A stretch of DNA of 64,000 bases from Tetradesmus obliquus (lineage: Eukaryota; Chlorophyta; Chlorophyceae; Sphaeropleales; Scenedesmaceae), in assembly GCA_030272155.1 (NCBI GenBank), contig CP126201.1, positions 372,001-436,000 of the forward strand. The letters run 5' to 3'. Below the pieces are notes generated by a model that was given only the letters and a program-made list of their open reading frames with translations, searched no databases and was not told the origin of the DNA. Numbering within the stretch: the first letter of the stretch is position 1; every line of letters starts with the position of its first letter. Positions 49,281 through 61,736 of this stretch are shown in pieces. A program made the translations under genes and the position numbers.

Positions 49281-51978
49281 CTGTGACGCAGCTGCTGCAG
49301 GCAGGATGCCGCGCGTGCCCAAAGTGTGCGCGTGCACGTGGCAGGATGCAATGTGCTGAGGTGTGTTGGGTGCTGATAACATGACTCTTGATGTTGCGCA
49401 TGCCTGGCGCAGCGGTGGCAGCAAATGGCCAGCTAAGCGAGGGCTGACGCTGTGGGGGTGAGCAGCAACCTGCTGCAAGTGTTTGTTTTGAGAGAGGATA
49501 GTTACATGTGGGTCCTGGCGCCATTTTTGATGGATTGAGCCACAACAGGTTGAAGGCTCTGTTAGCAACCACAGCAAGGCTTGGCACTTAGTGGATTGCA
49601 GTGTCCAGGCCGCAAGTGGTTGGCAGTGTTTGAGTGGCAGTGTTTGAACAGCCCACTCACTGCGGCAGTGCCGAGGGTGCATGTGGCAGTCTGTATTTGC
49701 ATTGCAGCGTTCACGACAGATGCTCGTGGCATCAAAATCGGATGTACAGTGTTGTGGCTTTGTATGAAGAACCTCTACAGCATGATCTGCCTGACATTTG
49801 CAGCTGCCTACATCACAGGGTTGGTACGGAACCCACAGGAGGCTCATGCAAACTTGCGATAGCTTGTCACAGCACAGTTGTACTGGGTGTATTGCCTACA
49901 TAGGCGCAGTCTGCGCTATAGTTTACTGGTGTGTGGCGTTGTGCGTCCTTCACATACTTGCATAAGATACCCTTATTGTGTGCGGCACATCTTCTTAACC
50001 GGTATGAGACATGAAACTGTGTGTCTGGCGGTCTCTGCCAACTGAACTGTCAGGTCGCACTGTTACCTTGGACCCGAGTGGAACAAAGATGGCACCAGAG
50101 CCTTGCGCCCCCAGCCCCGCATTGGCTGTTTATGGTGACGATTATCAAAGGGTGGCGATGTTTTACAAGCCCTCTGTGAAGCTCCTACATAGGACACAGC
50201 TTATACTTGTGTGAGAGGGGGTTCAATCAAAGCTGGCACAACCATGCACAGCAGTTCAGGCATTGATCTGCTGCTGTGTACAGCTTTCTAATCATTGTTT
50301 TGTGAGTTGATGCGCTGTCACAGCATCCTCATGTCTGCCTTTTACTGTTTGCAGCGGTAGAGTCTTATTACAATGAAATTGTTTGGGCACCCTTTGTGTC
50401 TCAGCATTGGCAGCTCAACTGCCAAGTTTGGCGGAGCCTCTTGAACCTGTCGCGGCGAGGGCATGCTGCACAGCCTGACTGGATGTAACTGTACAGGCTG
50501 CTGCAACATTGATGCCAATGGCGTGCACATGCTGCCCAGCATGACTTGGAGGTGAATGCACCGGCTGCTGCACCAATCAGGCCCAACGCGTGCGCATGCT
50601 GCACAGAATTAAGGAGAATTTCAGCGACGATGGTCTGCTGCTGTGTTACTAAGGCCACCCCAAACATGCCTATATGACATAGGAGAGGGGAGGTTTGGCG
50701 GGGGTCTTCTGGCTCAGCATTGCTTGAAGGTGCGCAGCTGTGCATGACCAGCGTACTTCGATATCCTGGCTTTGTACAGACTTCGTCATTGTACATAGGG
50801 CCTCAGCTGTCGTAGCTGGGAGTGTGTGAGAACACCGTGAACCGCCCTACTGGGGCCCAGGCCTGGACTCTTGAAGGATGCAGGACCCAGGTTTACCAGC
50901 AGCTTAGCGCCTGTCCTGTTGTGGCGCTGCACTGCTTGTTGTTGTGTGGCAGTCTGTGCTGCAGGTGCACAGCCAGTTTGCAGTGTCAGCTAGCAGAGTG
51001 TGCGGCACACTGCAGAGTGTGCGGCACACTCTGTCATCAATTCAATGCTGCCTGGTCCCCCAAGCTTGGAGTTTGACATGACCTGCTATTTCTTGGTGTA
51101 GTTTGCAATTAGAGCAAGCTGTCGGTGACGTGAGGTGATGTTGGGCACCGCAGCATAAAGTCTCTGGCCTCCACTCATGAGAGAATTCTGGCGTGCAAGG
51201 GTGTGCATCATGTTTCATGGCGTTGACTCTGTTACGTCTGGTCTCAGACCATGCGCCTGCGCTCCCCTGTGGTGAGTCAAATCGCCCTAGTAAGCACACC
51301 AAGTGGCGTGTGCAGTGGCTTGTGCAGTGACAAGGGTTTGGGTGGGCTGCTGGCAACAGACTGTCGTAAGGCGAATGATGTGATGATTTATTCAAAGGTA
51401 ATAATACGATTGCTTATGTTTGTGACGGGCATCCAGGCTTGGATTAGGTGTCCCCATTTGAAAACCTTGTCACCTCCCAAAGGTGTCATCTGCGTGCCAC
51501 GAGGGATAGCCATTTGACGCAGGGTAGAGTCGGACGGAGTACAGTGAAGGTGCACAACAAATGAACTGCTTATGCTCGGTTGCCGCGCAGATCGGCATAA
51601 TATCTCGTGCCGGTCTGACGGAACAAGTGTGATACCTCCTCCTGCCCTCCTGTATCTCCGCTTTGGTTGTCTATGAATGTGAATAGATATGAGCATGCAG
51701 TAACTGCTGCTGCTATGAAAGCAATTCTTGTAGTGAGTGCCTTTGGCCGTTGCTACCTGCTGCTACTAGTTGTTCCCTGACCGCCTGCTTTTCTCCCGCG
51801 ACAGTGCTGCAGCAAAGCAACAGCAAACACTGCTACAAGGTATCTGCGATACTCACAGCCGCTCTCAACGCCGCTGTTGCTGCTGCTTCCGACAGTGCAA
51901 CCTGGTACTCCTGCTACTCTGCTGCTTCTGCTGCTCCTGCTGAATCATCAGTAACCCTTACGCGTCAGCAGCTGCAGC
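49281..51978. other. Intergenic between coiled-coil and eEF2K genes
   Basis: About 2.7 kb without a supportable gene. A ~22-bp duplication 'gtgtgcggcacact' lies at about 50998-51031. The eEF2K promoter and 5' UTR should lie near 51750-51978, a region with C/T-rich text and several CTG triplets. No TATA box stands out. Confidence 0.45.
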
Positions 51979-54567
51979 ATGAGCCTATCAGACATCGTCA
52001 GCGATGCTGCAACGCTTCAGGAGCTTGAGGAGCTGCAGGCGCAGCTGTACGGCATGCTGCTGCAGCGCTACGGGCCCGCAGCAGCAGCAGGGGTGAGCTG
52101 GCAGGGTGACGTGGCAGCAGCAGTAGCATGCTGAAGCGTCATGCCATATCTTGTTTGAAAAAGACGTACACACTTACTGTTTGTGCATCTTCGGGGTATA
52201 GATGGTATGTCTGCTGGTGTAAGCATGGTGATGATGCGCCAGCAGTATGCTGGCTCAGAGGCTACGTCACTCCGCAGCACGCACTGCATGCGTTGTGCTG
52301 CCACTCCCCGAGCACATCAAAAACAGCTCTTAGCAGTTTGAGTGTGTTATTTGGAACTGCACATGTCAATTGGTTATTACGCTGACCTGTCACCTGCAGG
52401 TGCTGGGCAAGGCACTGGCAGGCCTGCTGACACCAGCCAAGCAGGCAGACACAGCAGCAGCAGCAGCACCTGATGCGGCTGTGCCAGCCACAACAGCAGC
52501 TGGAGCCGCGGCAGGCACAGAGGTGTCACAGCCAGCAGCAGTGGCAGCAGCAGCAGACGGCACTTTAGCCAAACCCAGCAGCAGCAGCAGTCTGCTGCAC
52601 CGCAGCCGCTCTGAGGGCACCCGCATGCACCGCAGCGTGTCATGGCGCAGCGATATCAGCGACAGCCCTTCTGATGCATCCGACACCAGCAGCAAGTGAG
52701 CAGCAGGCGAACGCATAGCAGCAGCTGCAGCAGGAGGCAGCAGCATGCTGTTGCATGGTGTTGCCTTTCATAAGTGCTTTTGCGCATGCATGCTTGCTGC
52801 CACTGCTAGCTGCTCTGCGGTCAGCAGCAGCTGCAATCCTTCTGACACTGGCAGCAAGCAATGGAGCTGCAGCTGCATCTGCCCAGCAGCAGGAACCAGC
52901 AGCATGCTGGTGCCTGTCATCTGCCTTCATCTGCCACCCGCATTAGCACCGCTGCGTCCCTCAGCAGCAGCACTTCATTCCAACAGCAGCAGCAGCAGTA
53001 CCGTGTGTTCCATGTATGCACAGCAGCAGCAGCAGTGAGACAACAACAGATCCGAGCTGAGCAGCTCACCGCATCCCCTAGCGTGAGGCGTAACCTGCTT
53101 AGTGGTCATGTCGCTTGATACAGCAGCACCAGCTGCAAACGCTGGCACACATTTAATATACACAGGCTTGCATACTGCAAGCACCCCAAGAAAGAGAAGA
53201 CTGTCACCCTTGACTGCCTGATGAATTTGGTCTTACTTCTGCTTACAGCACCAGCCGCAGCCGCTGGCACAGGGCTGTGGCACACTCCGGTATTGAGCAA
53301 ACACTTTACCCTTACATGCCTGCTGTCTTGTCACCTTGCTGCTGCCCGCAGCACCAGCCGCAGCCGCTGGCCGCGCCTTGCGTGATCCAGTTTTGAGCAA
53401 ACACTTCAGCCTTACCTGCCTTTCCATCTTGCTGCCGCAGCACCAGCCGCAGCCGCTGGCACCGCGCGGTGGCGCACGTGCTGTCCAACGCCGCGCCTGA
53501 CCCCTGGGCCTGCCGCGGCCTGCACAAGCTGCCCATGGAGGTGGTCACACGACACAGGTGCGGGTGGAACTTGTTTGCTTTGATTGCTTTGTTTGCCTTG
53601 TTTGCTTTGCTTTGTGTCGCAAGTTGACTGCGTGCAATGAGCCTGCGGCCTGCATAAGCTGCCCATGGAGGTGGTCACACGCCACAGGTGGGGAAGGAAC
53701 TTCGATTTTGATTTGCCTTGTTTGATTGCTTTGTGTCGCACGTTGACTGCTTGGAATGAGCCTGCGGCCTGCACCAGCTGCCCATGGAGGTGGTCACACA
53801 CCACATGTGGGGGTGGGGCACTGTTTGACTTGCCTTGTTTGCTTTGCTCTGTGTCGCACGCTGACTGCATGCAATGAGAATGCAGCCTGCACAAGCTGCC
53901 AATGGAGGTGGTCACACGCCACAGGTGCGGCGTCTATACACAGGGGGTGATGGTAGTGTAAGGCCATGATCAAGCAGCACATGCGGGAAAAGCTTGCTTG
54001 CTTGTGTTGTTGGGGTTCATCAGCTGCCCATGGAGGTGCCACGGGCCACAGGTGCGGCCGGCTGTGATGCAATTGACAGGCATGGCAGCACTGTGTAGCT
54101 CTTGTGACAGCTGCTCAGGTTGGTGTGTTGCACCTCAGCTGTGGTTGAGTGAGCGAGGGAGTGAGTGACTACCCAGGCAGCTCTGCAGCTCCTGGGTAAG
54201 TTAAGGATTAAAGGGAGTGTGTGGCCACCTCAGCTGTGGTTTGTGGAGCACGCTGCAGCCCGTTCGGGTGTGCTAGGGCATCTGCGCCTTGCAGGAAACA
54301 GGCTTTTGCCCCTTTGAGTGTGTAACTTTCGTGGTGCAGCCCAGCTAATGTTTATTGGTGCCGGCACTTACCTGCAATGCAACACCATTACATTCATAGC
54401 ACGGGACGTATGGCAGTGACGCTGGCACGTTGCTGCTGCATGTGTGTTGCCGCTTGCGCTGCAGGTACACAGCCAACACACGGCAGTGGGTCAGGGACAG
54501 CGGTGAGTGATGCCAGCAGCAGCTTCAGCTCGTTTTACCCCTGCAAGACCATACAGCAGTGTGTTGT

Positions 54568-54601
<34 letters not shown>

Positions 54602-55616
54602 CAGCAGCAGCAGCAGGAGCGTGTAACGTTTGGGCTGTGTAGCAACCTCGCCGCTCCATGCGGCTGCACAGCTGCTCGAAACAGCGCCTCGGCCTGGCCA
54701 TGCATGCGCTTCCCCTGGACTCCCAACTCTCTCAGCAGAGCCATGCACTTTGAGCATCTTTTCTTAAAAAATATTGTGCCTGAACGGCTGCATGTTGCTG
54801 CAGTGCTGGTGAAGATTGAGGCACGTCCCTTCGCTGCTGGCGCGATGCGCGAGTGCTACGCCATGAAGAAGCTGTCCACCTTCAGCAGCTCAGTGTACAG
54901 GTGGGTGTCGAAGTGTCGGCGGCGGTGGTAGTGGTGGTGGTAGCGGTGGGGAGGGGGGTCCTGCTTGCCTGCCTGCATGCCGGCAGGTTTCAAATAGACA
55001 TGCGAGCAGACACACATGAATTTGCTCCTGCAGCTACAGAAAGTGACATGCCAGCTCCATCCGCTACCGGAACCTTTTAAGCGCGTGCCTGTCACGCTGC
55101 AGCCAAGCGTTATGCCATGTGGCAAGCCGCCAACCCGCTGTGCTGCGCCTTGAGGCCTCGGAGCTCCATCCCTGCCTTCTGACCTGACCTGCCCTGGCTT
55201 TCTTGTCTTATTTAAATTCCAAACCTGAAACCAGGGACTGGAAGCGCGCCCCAAACTTTGTGGCCAAGCGCTACAAGAAGCCCGTGGCGCGCGACGTGTA
55301 CTTTGCCGACGTGGTGCTGCAGGTGCGCGGCGCGTATGCATGCTGATAAACATCAAAAGTTTTCAAGTGTTGAGTTATGTATGCCAGTGACACAGCAACG
55401 TAGACAAGAGCACGCGGCATGTGGTGTTGCTATACCAAAGGTGCCTGAACGCAATGTATGTAACGCGCTACGCGCAGCATCATCAGTGCACAGTCTGGAT
55501 GAGTGTATGTACATCAGCTTAGTCGGTCAGCTGAAGGTCTGCCTCAAACTGCCCACGCAGCTGGAGACAGTGTGCTATTTTTGGTTACCCAATGCCGCTG
55601 ACTTTGCTCCGCTCCG

Positions 55617-55679
<63 letters not shown>

Positions 55680-55987
55680 GCTGTCGCAGATGGATGCCAA
55701 GTGGCTGGGTGACGAGTACAGCAAAGTGCCAGGCGTACCCAAAAAGGTGCGGCAAAGCAGCCACAGCAGCAGCAGCAGCAGCAGTAGCAGCAGCAGTAGC
55801 GGCAGTACCAGCAGCAGCAACAGCGGGTCATGGTGCCTGCGGCTCTTCTGCGCCAACCTTACTGCCACCCCTCACTGCTTGAGACAACAAAGCTCTTGCT
55901 CAGCACTCAAATCCGCTGCTCTTGAGCTGGATGTGGAGCGCACGAGGTGCGTGACTGGGGCTATTGTAATGTTCATGCGTCACCATC

Positions 55988-56039
<52 letters not shown>

Positions 56040-58359
56040 TTGCTGCGGCTGCCGCCGCCGCCAGGTGGACTTCATGCAGGCTGGCGTGATTGAGTTCAAG
56101 GACAGGCCTGGCAAGCCGGTGCTGGCCGTGGAGCACCTCATAGAGGGAGACTACGTCAAGTACAACAGCAACAGGTAAGCGGCGAGCGCAGCGCAGCAAT
56201 CAGAATTGTTTACAGCAGCTTTACAGCAAGAGCGTGCTGTGCTGTGAAATGCAAAAGCAAGACAGCAACTTGATAAATAAGCAACACAGCTATACAGGAA
56301 CAGTGGTGCGGCGCAGCACCTGTGCGTTGCAAACGGTCGCCAAGGGCGCAGTGGGGTGTGTGCAGCGCCGCAGGTGTTACACAGCACCCTGCACACAAGT
56401 AATTGCATTGCAGTTCAGCACCTTGTCTAGGGCGACCATGTCAAATACAACAGCAGCAGGTGCGGCGTGCAGCAGACCAAGAAACAGGTATGCACCCATG
56501 TATCAGCAACACGTGCATTGCACTGTGTGCGGGATGAACATCTTGCATTGGTAAACTATGCAGACAGCTGCTGGGGATGTTGGCGCAGGAGCACATAAAA
56601 AAAAATCTTTCTCCCCAATGCTGCCCGCCGCACTTTGTTCCGCCATCACAACTCTGCTTGCTGTGCCTCCAGTGGCTATGTGGCTACCTCGCCGCTGCCG
56701 CTGGCGCCCTGCGGCTTTGAGAGCAGCACCAGCAATGGCACCCAGCAGCAGCAGCAGCAGCAGCAGCAGAGCGGGTCGTCGCTGGCCAGCGCTGTGAGCC
56801 TGAACAGCCAGGAGCAGGCGCTGCGCAACACGCCGCAAGCCTTCAGTCACTTCACCTTTGAGTTCACACAGGTGCGGCAACCAAAAGGATATGCAATATC
56901 CTTTTGCATATGCGTGTGCACTAGCACGTATGCAATAGCACACATGCACAATTGGTCAAAGCATTGGATGACATCATAACAGGGTCCAGGTTTGAACTGC
57001 ATGTACCGCACAAGCATGCTGCCGCATGAGGGAACTGAGGACCGCCTAGATTGCTTGCATGTGGGGTCCTATAGTATCTTGGGTTCAGCCTGTCCAGCCA
57101 GGGTGCAGGCCACACACGCCGCAGGCCTTCAGCCACTTCACCTTTGAGTTCACACAGGTGCGGCAACCAGAGGAAGATGCGTGTGCCAGCACGAATGTAC
57201 AGCTGGTCGAGGTATCAGATGACAGCATGAAGGGTTCAGGGTTGGTGTACTGCCCGTGCTGTTGCGTGAGGCAACTGAGGACAGGCTCGGGTGCTTGCGT
57301 ATTGGGTTTTGCAGTACCTACAGCCAGGCCGCACACACCGCATACCTTCAGCCACTTCACATTCGAGTTCACGCAGGTGCGGCAGCAGCGTAAAATGCAA
57401 ATTATATGAAACATTTGGTAGGTCACCACCTAGTGATTAGAAGGACGGAGCACTGTTGCGAGTACAGCAGAGGAGTAGCCTTATTGCTCGCATGTGGGTG
57501 GTTGCAGTAGCTGTGTCTGAGGCTTGTATCCTGAATGCTTCCTGTGCTGCTATGTGTGTTGGGTCGCAGGGCGGCGCACTGTGTGTTGACATCCAGGGCA
57601 TGGGCAATCTGCTTTTTGTGTGCGATTAATCACCTTCCATTTTGTGGCGCTGGCTGCTGGTTGATCTTATATGCCGCAGGGCAGCGCACTCTGCGTGGAC
57701 GTCCAGGGCGTGGGCCACGTGCTTTCATGTGTGTCGCTTCACTCTCTTATTGTGCTGGTTTCTGTCTGTTGCTCCTGCCGCAGGGCAGCGCGCTGTGTGT
57801 TGACATCCAGGGAGTTGGGGACCTCTACACCGACCCGCAGATACATACGCTGGACGGCCAGGGATACGGCGACGGCAACCTGGCGCTGCGCGGTGAGGGG
57901 CCCGGCTTTGCTGCGGTGAGGGGCAGCAGCATGCTGTGTATATCCAAAATTTGTTGGTTTTGCAGTGCATGTGCTGTTCACAATGCCGCATCACATTTGC
58001 TGGGGTGTGCTGGCATGCACTACTGTGTGACGTTGAGTGCCTGGCGACGGCAACCTGCCGCTGCGCGGTGCGGCTGGCTGCTGCATCGAGTGGCGCTCTG
58101 CGCTGGGCGGATGGGGGGCGGGGGTAGGAGTAGGGGTAGGAGTAGGGGAGGGGTTGCGGGCAGGGGTGGGGGTGGGGTTTAGAGCATGTGGTGCTGAGGG
58201 GTGAGAGAGTGCAGTATGCTGTGTTGTGTTGAGTGTGTCTCTGGCTGTCGCAGTGCACGTGACGCAACAATGCTGCATTGCGTTGACTGGGGCGCCAGTG
58301 CGCTGGCACATGCTGCTGTGTGCTGTTAGGTTGCGAGACGATTATTTTTGCTCAACACA

Positions 58360-58413
<54 letters not shown>

Positions 58414-61400
58414 GCCGCGCCAGGCATGGCGCTATTCTTCCGCACGCATGAGTGCAACGCGCTGTGCAGCAAGCTGGGCCTGCGGCCCTTTGCCAGGTGT
58501 GCGCCTGACGTGGCGGCGCAGGTGAGACAGAAGCAGTAAGCCGGCAGAGCATGCATGTACATGCTGGCCTGGGGCTGCAGCAGCTGCGTGTTAGTCGTTC
58601 TACTTTGCACCTGCTGTTGTGGCAGCGTGTTTTGCTGCAGGTAGTGCTTGGAAGACATTGCCAGGCCAGGTGCGCTTCCTGGAAAGTAGAAAATAACACA
58701 CACAACATAAAGTCAGTCATCATGCCGCTGAACCTGCTGCGGTACTGCTGCTGATGTTGTCCCATTTTGCTGTGTCAACCCCGCCTGCTGCTGCCAGGGC
58801 TACACCAGCAGCAGCAGCACCGGCAACAGCGGCACCATGTTCCGCTGCCTGAACCGCAGCATGACCGTAGCCAACCGGCTGCGGGCGCAGCGTGTAAAGG
58901 AGCAGCAGAAGGCACCCTTCAGGAGCCAGGCGCAGCTGCTGGCACAGCTCGAGGTGCGGCAGAGGCAGTGTGGTTGTGGTGCATGGCAGCATGTTTTACA
59001 GTTTCTGTCATGGAGCAGCAGAAGGCACATTTCAGGATCCAGGCGCAGCTGCTGGCACAGCTGGTGGTGCGGCAGACCATGCAGATAGCAAAGGACTGTC
59101 TGTGGCGCATGAGAGCGTGCTTTCGTCCTGATGTAGGTGCTCACTCTCTTGCGACCAGCACGCAGCCCGAAGGACTTGGTATAATAATGTGCCGAACCCG
59201 CTGTCCAAAACCATGCCCTTGCTGCTGTACTTTCCGTGCAGTCCGCGCCACTGCGGCCGCCTGCGGAAGCCCTGGTGCACTGGGAGGCCAGCCGGCTGTA
59301 TGCAGAAACAGTCACGCTGCCTGAGCTGCGGCCTGCAGAGGACCCCGATGATGCACGCTCAGGGGGCCTGTTCCACCTGGTGACTGCTGCTGCTAAGGGC
59401 TTGGCACTGGCGCAGCTGGTGCTGGCGTGGTGAGAGCGTGCTGCAGTGAACGTCGTGCTGCGGGGTTGCGGCAGAACAACAAACAAATTGGTTGCTCGAT
59501 GCACTCGCTGTTTGCTTGACGTGCTACAAGCTGCTTCTGCTGCCGCTGCCGCTGCTTCCTCTGCCGCGTTCTGCCACCTGGGCCTGCAGCCCAGCACACC
59601 CTGCGTGTATGACACTGCCTCACATGTGCTGGACCACTGCTGTGCTGCTCCTGCTGCTGCTGCTGACAGCGGCCACATGGGCCTGCAGCCCAGCAGCACG
59701 CAGCTCTCACACCTGCTGGCTGCTGCGCGTGACAGCGGCGAGCTGAAGCAGCTGCCCTGCATGGCGCTGCGCTACACGCAGCTGGCTGCTGAGCGCGGCA
59801 TTGCCTCGGCAGCAGCAGCGCTGGGCTACGCATACACCACAGGTGGGGTGACCAGGCACGAGGCGGAATTAGTGCAAAGCGTCAGCCGTCTGGGGACGGG
59901 TTGTGCTGCAGCATAGTAGGTAACGGACCTCTTACACGGCTACGTGGCCAAATCACAGACTGGTTTGATGTGCCTAGACTAGCATGCATGATGGTGCAGC
60001 AAAGTCAGCTGCTCTGCATGGCGCTGCGCTACACGCAGCTGGCAGCGGAGCGGGGCATCGCTTCGGCAGCAGCAGCGCTGGCCTAAGCATACGCCACACG
60101 TGGATCAGCAGACAGGGGAACGTAGGCACAGCATGCTTACACCACAAAACTGCTTGCAGGAAACGCGTGAGCACCTACTGCTGCCTCCGCAGCAAGCGAT
60201 TGTGTTACATGTGGCGCAGCTGGAGCATGCACTGCTGCAAAGTTCATTGTTGCGAGCAGCACAATGCACACATATAATGCATTGCTGCACTCTCTATCAC
60301 CACGCAAATTTGTCGCTCACAATGGCACGATGCGACACACTGATTACATTGCTGCACTCCCTGTCTGTCCACCCAGGCGATGGAGTGGGCCTGGGTGCAC
60401 TGCCAGGCCCTCAGCCAGCCCAGGCAGTCAAGTGGCTGCGCATCGCCCTGGCTGCAGCAGCCAGCGCTGACGGCATAGCTGGCGAGGGCGACGACACATT
60501 CACCACAAACCCTGACGGCCTCAACCCCCGCAGGGGCCTGAAGAATGCGGTCACAAAGCCCTCGTTCCTCAAGCGCAACAGCAGCAACGGCAGGGCTGCT
60601 GCTGTGGTCAACGGCAGCTTTGTAGGGCCGTGCATTGGCGACGATGGCCTGGCAGTGGGCAGCATGTTTGCAATTGCAGACCAGCTGGGCACGGCTGCTG
60701 AGGCTGCACTGGCTGCTGCGCGCAGCGAGTTTGATGCTGCTGCAGAGGAGGAGGGCAAGGTGGGTTCGTGTGGTGGTGTTTTTGTGTATAATGTACCATG
60801 CAATTATGTTGCATCTGTGCTGCATGGAGTTGTTGCTGCGCAGAAGGAGAGCAAGGTGAGGAACGGGCAACTTGTCTGAAGCATCTCCAGTCTATCTAAT
60901 GCTGTTGCAGCTGCACAGGGACAACGCTCAGAGCTCAGCACCCACCGAAGTGCCAGGACGTAGCCCTTGTCAGCCGTGCCTGCTGTGTGGCTCAACAATC
61001 TCTGCCATGCAGCTACTCACATCTTCACTGCAATCACTTGGCGCGTTTGCCTGCCGCTCTTCAACTGCTGCAGCTGCTGCCTGGTGGTGACCGGGCCCGC
61101 TACGAGCTGCTGGCAGACCTAGGGGAGCTGCTGCTGGCGGGTGACACAGCAGGTGCGTGCAGCTGCTGGGCTGTTTGCACCGCATCTGGCGCGCATGTGT
61201 TGGTTTACTGCTGTTTGCGGGTGACCCTGCAGGTGTGCGCGGCTGCTGTGCGCTGCACGGCGCTTGTCAGCGACTTCAGTGTGCATGGTAGCTAGTGCAT
61301 GTGTGGATGCTTGCTGCTGCAAACCATCCATACATAACTCCCGCCTGCGGCAGGCAGCAGGTGGGCAGTTGCATGCTCTGTATAATGCATCTCAACTGCA

Positions 61401-61736
61401 GTTGATGACGGTTGCAACGGGTGGCATACAAGCATGCAATATTGGAGCTGCAGGGGTGCCATTACAATAGTATTGCTTGTCACAATTTTCTTCCATGCAA
61501 CACCCTTTGCAGAGCCATGCACAACAGCAGCAGCATCAGCGGCTGGCGACGTCGAGGAGCAGCCGCTGCTGGTGCTTGCACAGGACGCTGCTGCTGCTGC
61601 AGAGGCCTTCACGGAGGCTGCAGAGGAGGCTGCGGCTGCCTTCAAGGGCAAGCTGTCGCAGCGCTACTTTGAGCGCGCAGCCGCGGCTGAGGCGGCAGCA
61701 GAATGCAGCGAGGGTGCTGCAGAAGGAGATGCCTGA
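51979..61736 (+). CDS. EEF2K: Eukaryotic elongation factor 2 kinase (alpha-kinase)
   Basis: Phosphorylates EF2 and slows translation elongation; Ca2+/calmodulin-activated in animals. Seventeen exons: 51979-52092, 52400-52695, 53441-53557, 54465-54502, 54804-54900, 55235-55322, 55690-55746, 56065-56174, 56673-56871, 57784-57892, 58424-58521, 58798-58953, 59242-59429, 59670-59842, 60377-60759, 61074-61152, 61513-61736. All phases agree: 841 residues. Residues ~138-155 (RWHRAVAHVLSNAAPDPW) match the calmodulin-binding segment. The alpha-kinase domain spans ~189-441: FAAGAMRECYAMKKL, NFVAKRY (Lys232), IEGDYVKYNSNSGY, DIQGVGDLYTDPQIHT (Asp379, Asp389), GDGN, and a zinc site THECNALC (His417, Cys419, Cys423, with His365). 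The C-terminal third has SEL1-like repeats (MALRYTQLAAERG; KGKLSQRYFERA). N-terminal ~135 residues are Ala/Ser-rich. A TGTAA lies at 62002. About 20 echoes sit in its introns. Confidence 0.93.
53120..53400 (+). repeat. Three-unit echo array of eEF2K exon 3 start
   Basis: Units near 53122, 53248 and 53349 copy the exon 3 start with acceptor (true start 53441), sharing 'cagcaccagccgcagccgct' and 'gagcaaacact' from the intron. Spacing is about 90-125 bp. The farthest unit is the most diverged. They lie upstream of the true exon. Confidence 0.93.
53640..54057 (+). repeat. Four-unit echo array of eEF2K exon 3 end
   Basis: Units near 53643, 53760, 53882 and 54013 copy the exon 3 end with donor (true end 53557), sharing 'tgcccatggaggtggtcaca'. 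Spacing is about 117-131 bp and each includes 'gcaatgagcctgcggcctgc' or a variant and TTTG-rich intron text. Three of four retain CACAG|GTG(C/G)GG. Confidence 0.94.
55621..55680 (+). repeat. Intronic CTG run at 3' splice site of eEF2K exon 7
   Basis: About 20 CTG units end nine bases before the acceptor TCGCAG|ATGGAT at 55690. A similar run at about 55988-56048 precedes exon 8 and another at 58362-58411 precedes exon 11. Confidence 0.95.
56430..56470 (+). repeat. Exon echo: eEF2K exon 8 end
   Basis: Copies the exon 8 end (to 56174), sharing 'tacaacagcagcagg' and 'gcgaccatgtcaaa' against true 'gagactacgtcaag', with donor GTGCGG. Confidence 0.85.
57105..57387 (+). repeat. Two echoes of eEF2K exon 9 end
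   Basis: 57107-57168 and 57336-57385 copy the exon 9 end (to 56871), sharing 'cttcagccacttcacctttg' and the donor GTGCGGCA. Spacing is about 230 bp and the units also share 'gaggcaactgaggaca'-type intron text. Confidence 0.94.
57563..57722 (+). repeat. Two echoes of eEF2K exon 10 start
   Basis: 57567-57606 and 57677-57722 copy the exon 10 start with acceptor GCAG (true start 57784), sharing 'gcgcactgtgtgttgacatc' in the first. Spacing is 107 bp. Both keep the frame of the DIQG motif (LCVDIQGMG, LCVDVQGVG) for about 15 codons. Confidence 0.94.
58038..58072 (+). repeat. Exon echo: eEF2K exon 10 end
   Basis: Copies the last ~30 bp of exon 10 (to 57892), sharing 'ggcgacggcaacctg' and 'cgctgcgcggtg'. 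Confidence 0.85.
59010..59078 (+). repeat. Exon echo: eEF2K exon 12 end
   Basis: Copies the exon 12 end (to 58953), sharing 'ggagcagcagaaggcac' and 'caggcgcagctgctggcaca', with donor GTGGTGCGG. Confidence 0.93.
59995..60105 (+). repeat. Exon echo with stop: eEF2K exon 14 end
   Basis: Copies about 85 bp of exon 14 (59750-59842), sharing 'catggcgctgcgctacacgc'. One change turns GGCTAC into GCCTAA, giving an in-frame stop; the donor is degraded. Another small echo, of the exon 14 start, lies at 59572-59602. Echoes of exon 15 and exon 16 ends are at about 60835-60861 and 61207-61236. Confidence 0.92.

Noticed and set aside
57535-58182. Single long plus-strand gene of 215 codons
   Set aside because: It is a read-through of eEF2K exon 10, its upstream echoes and the downstream intron; the kinase frame is used only between 57784 and 57892.
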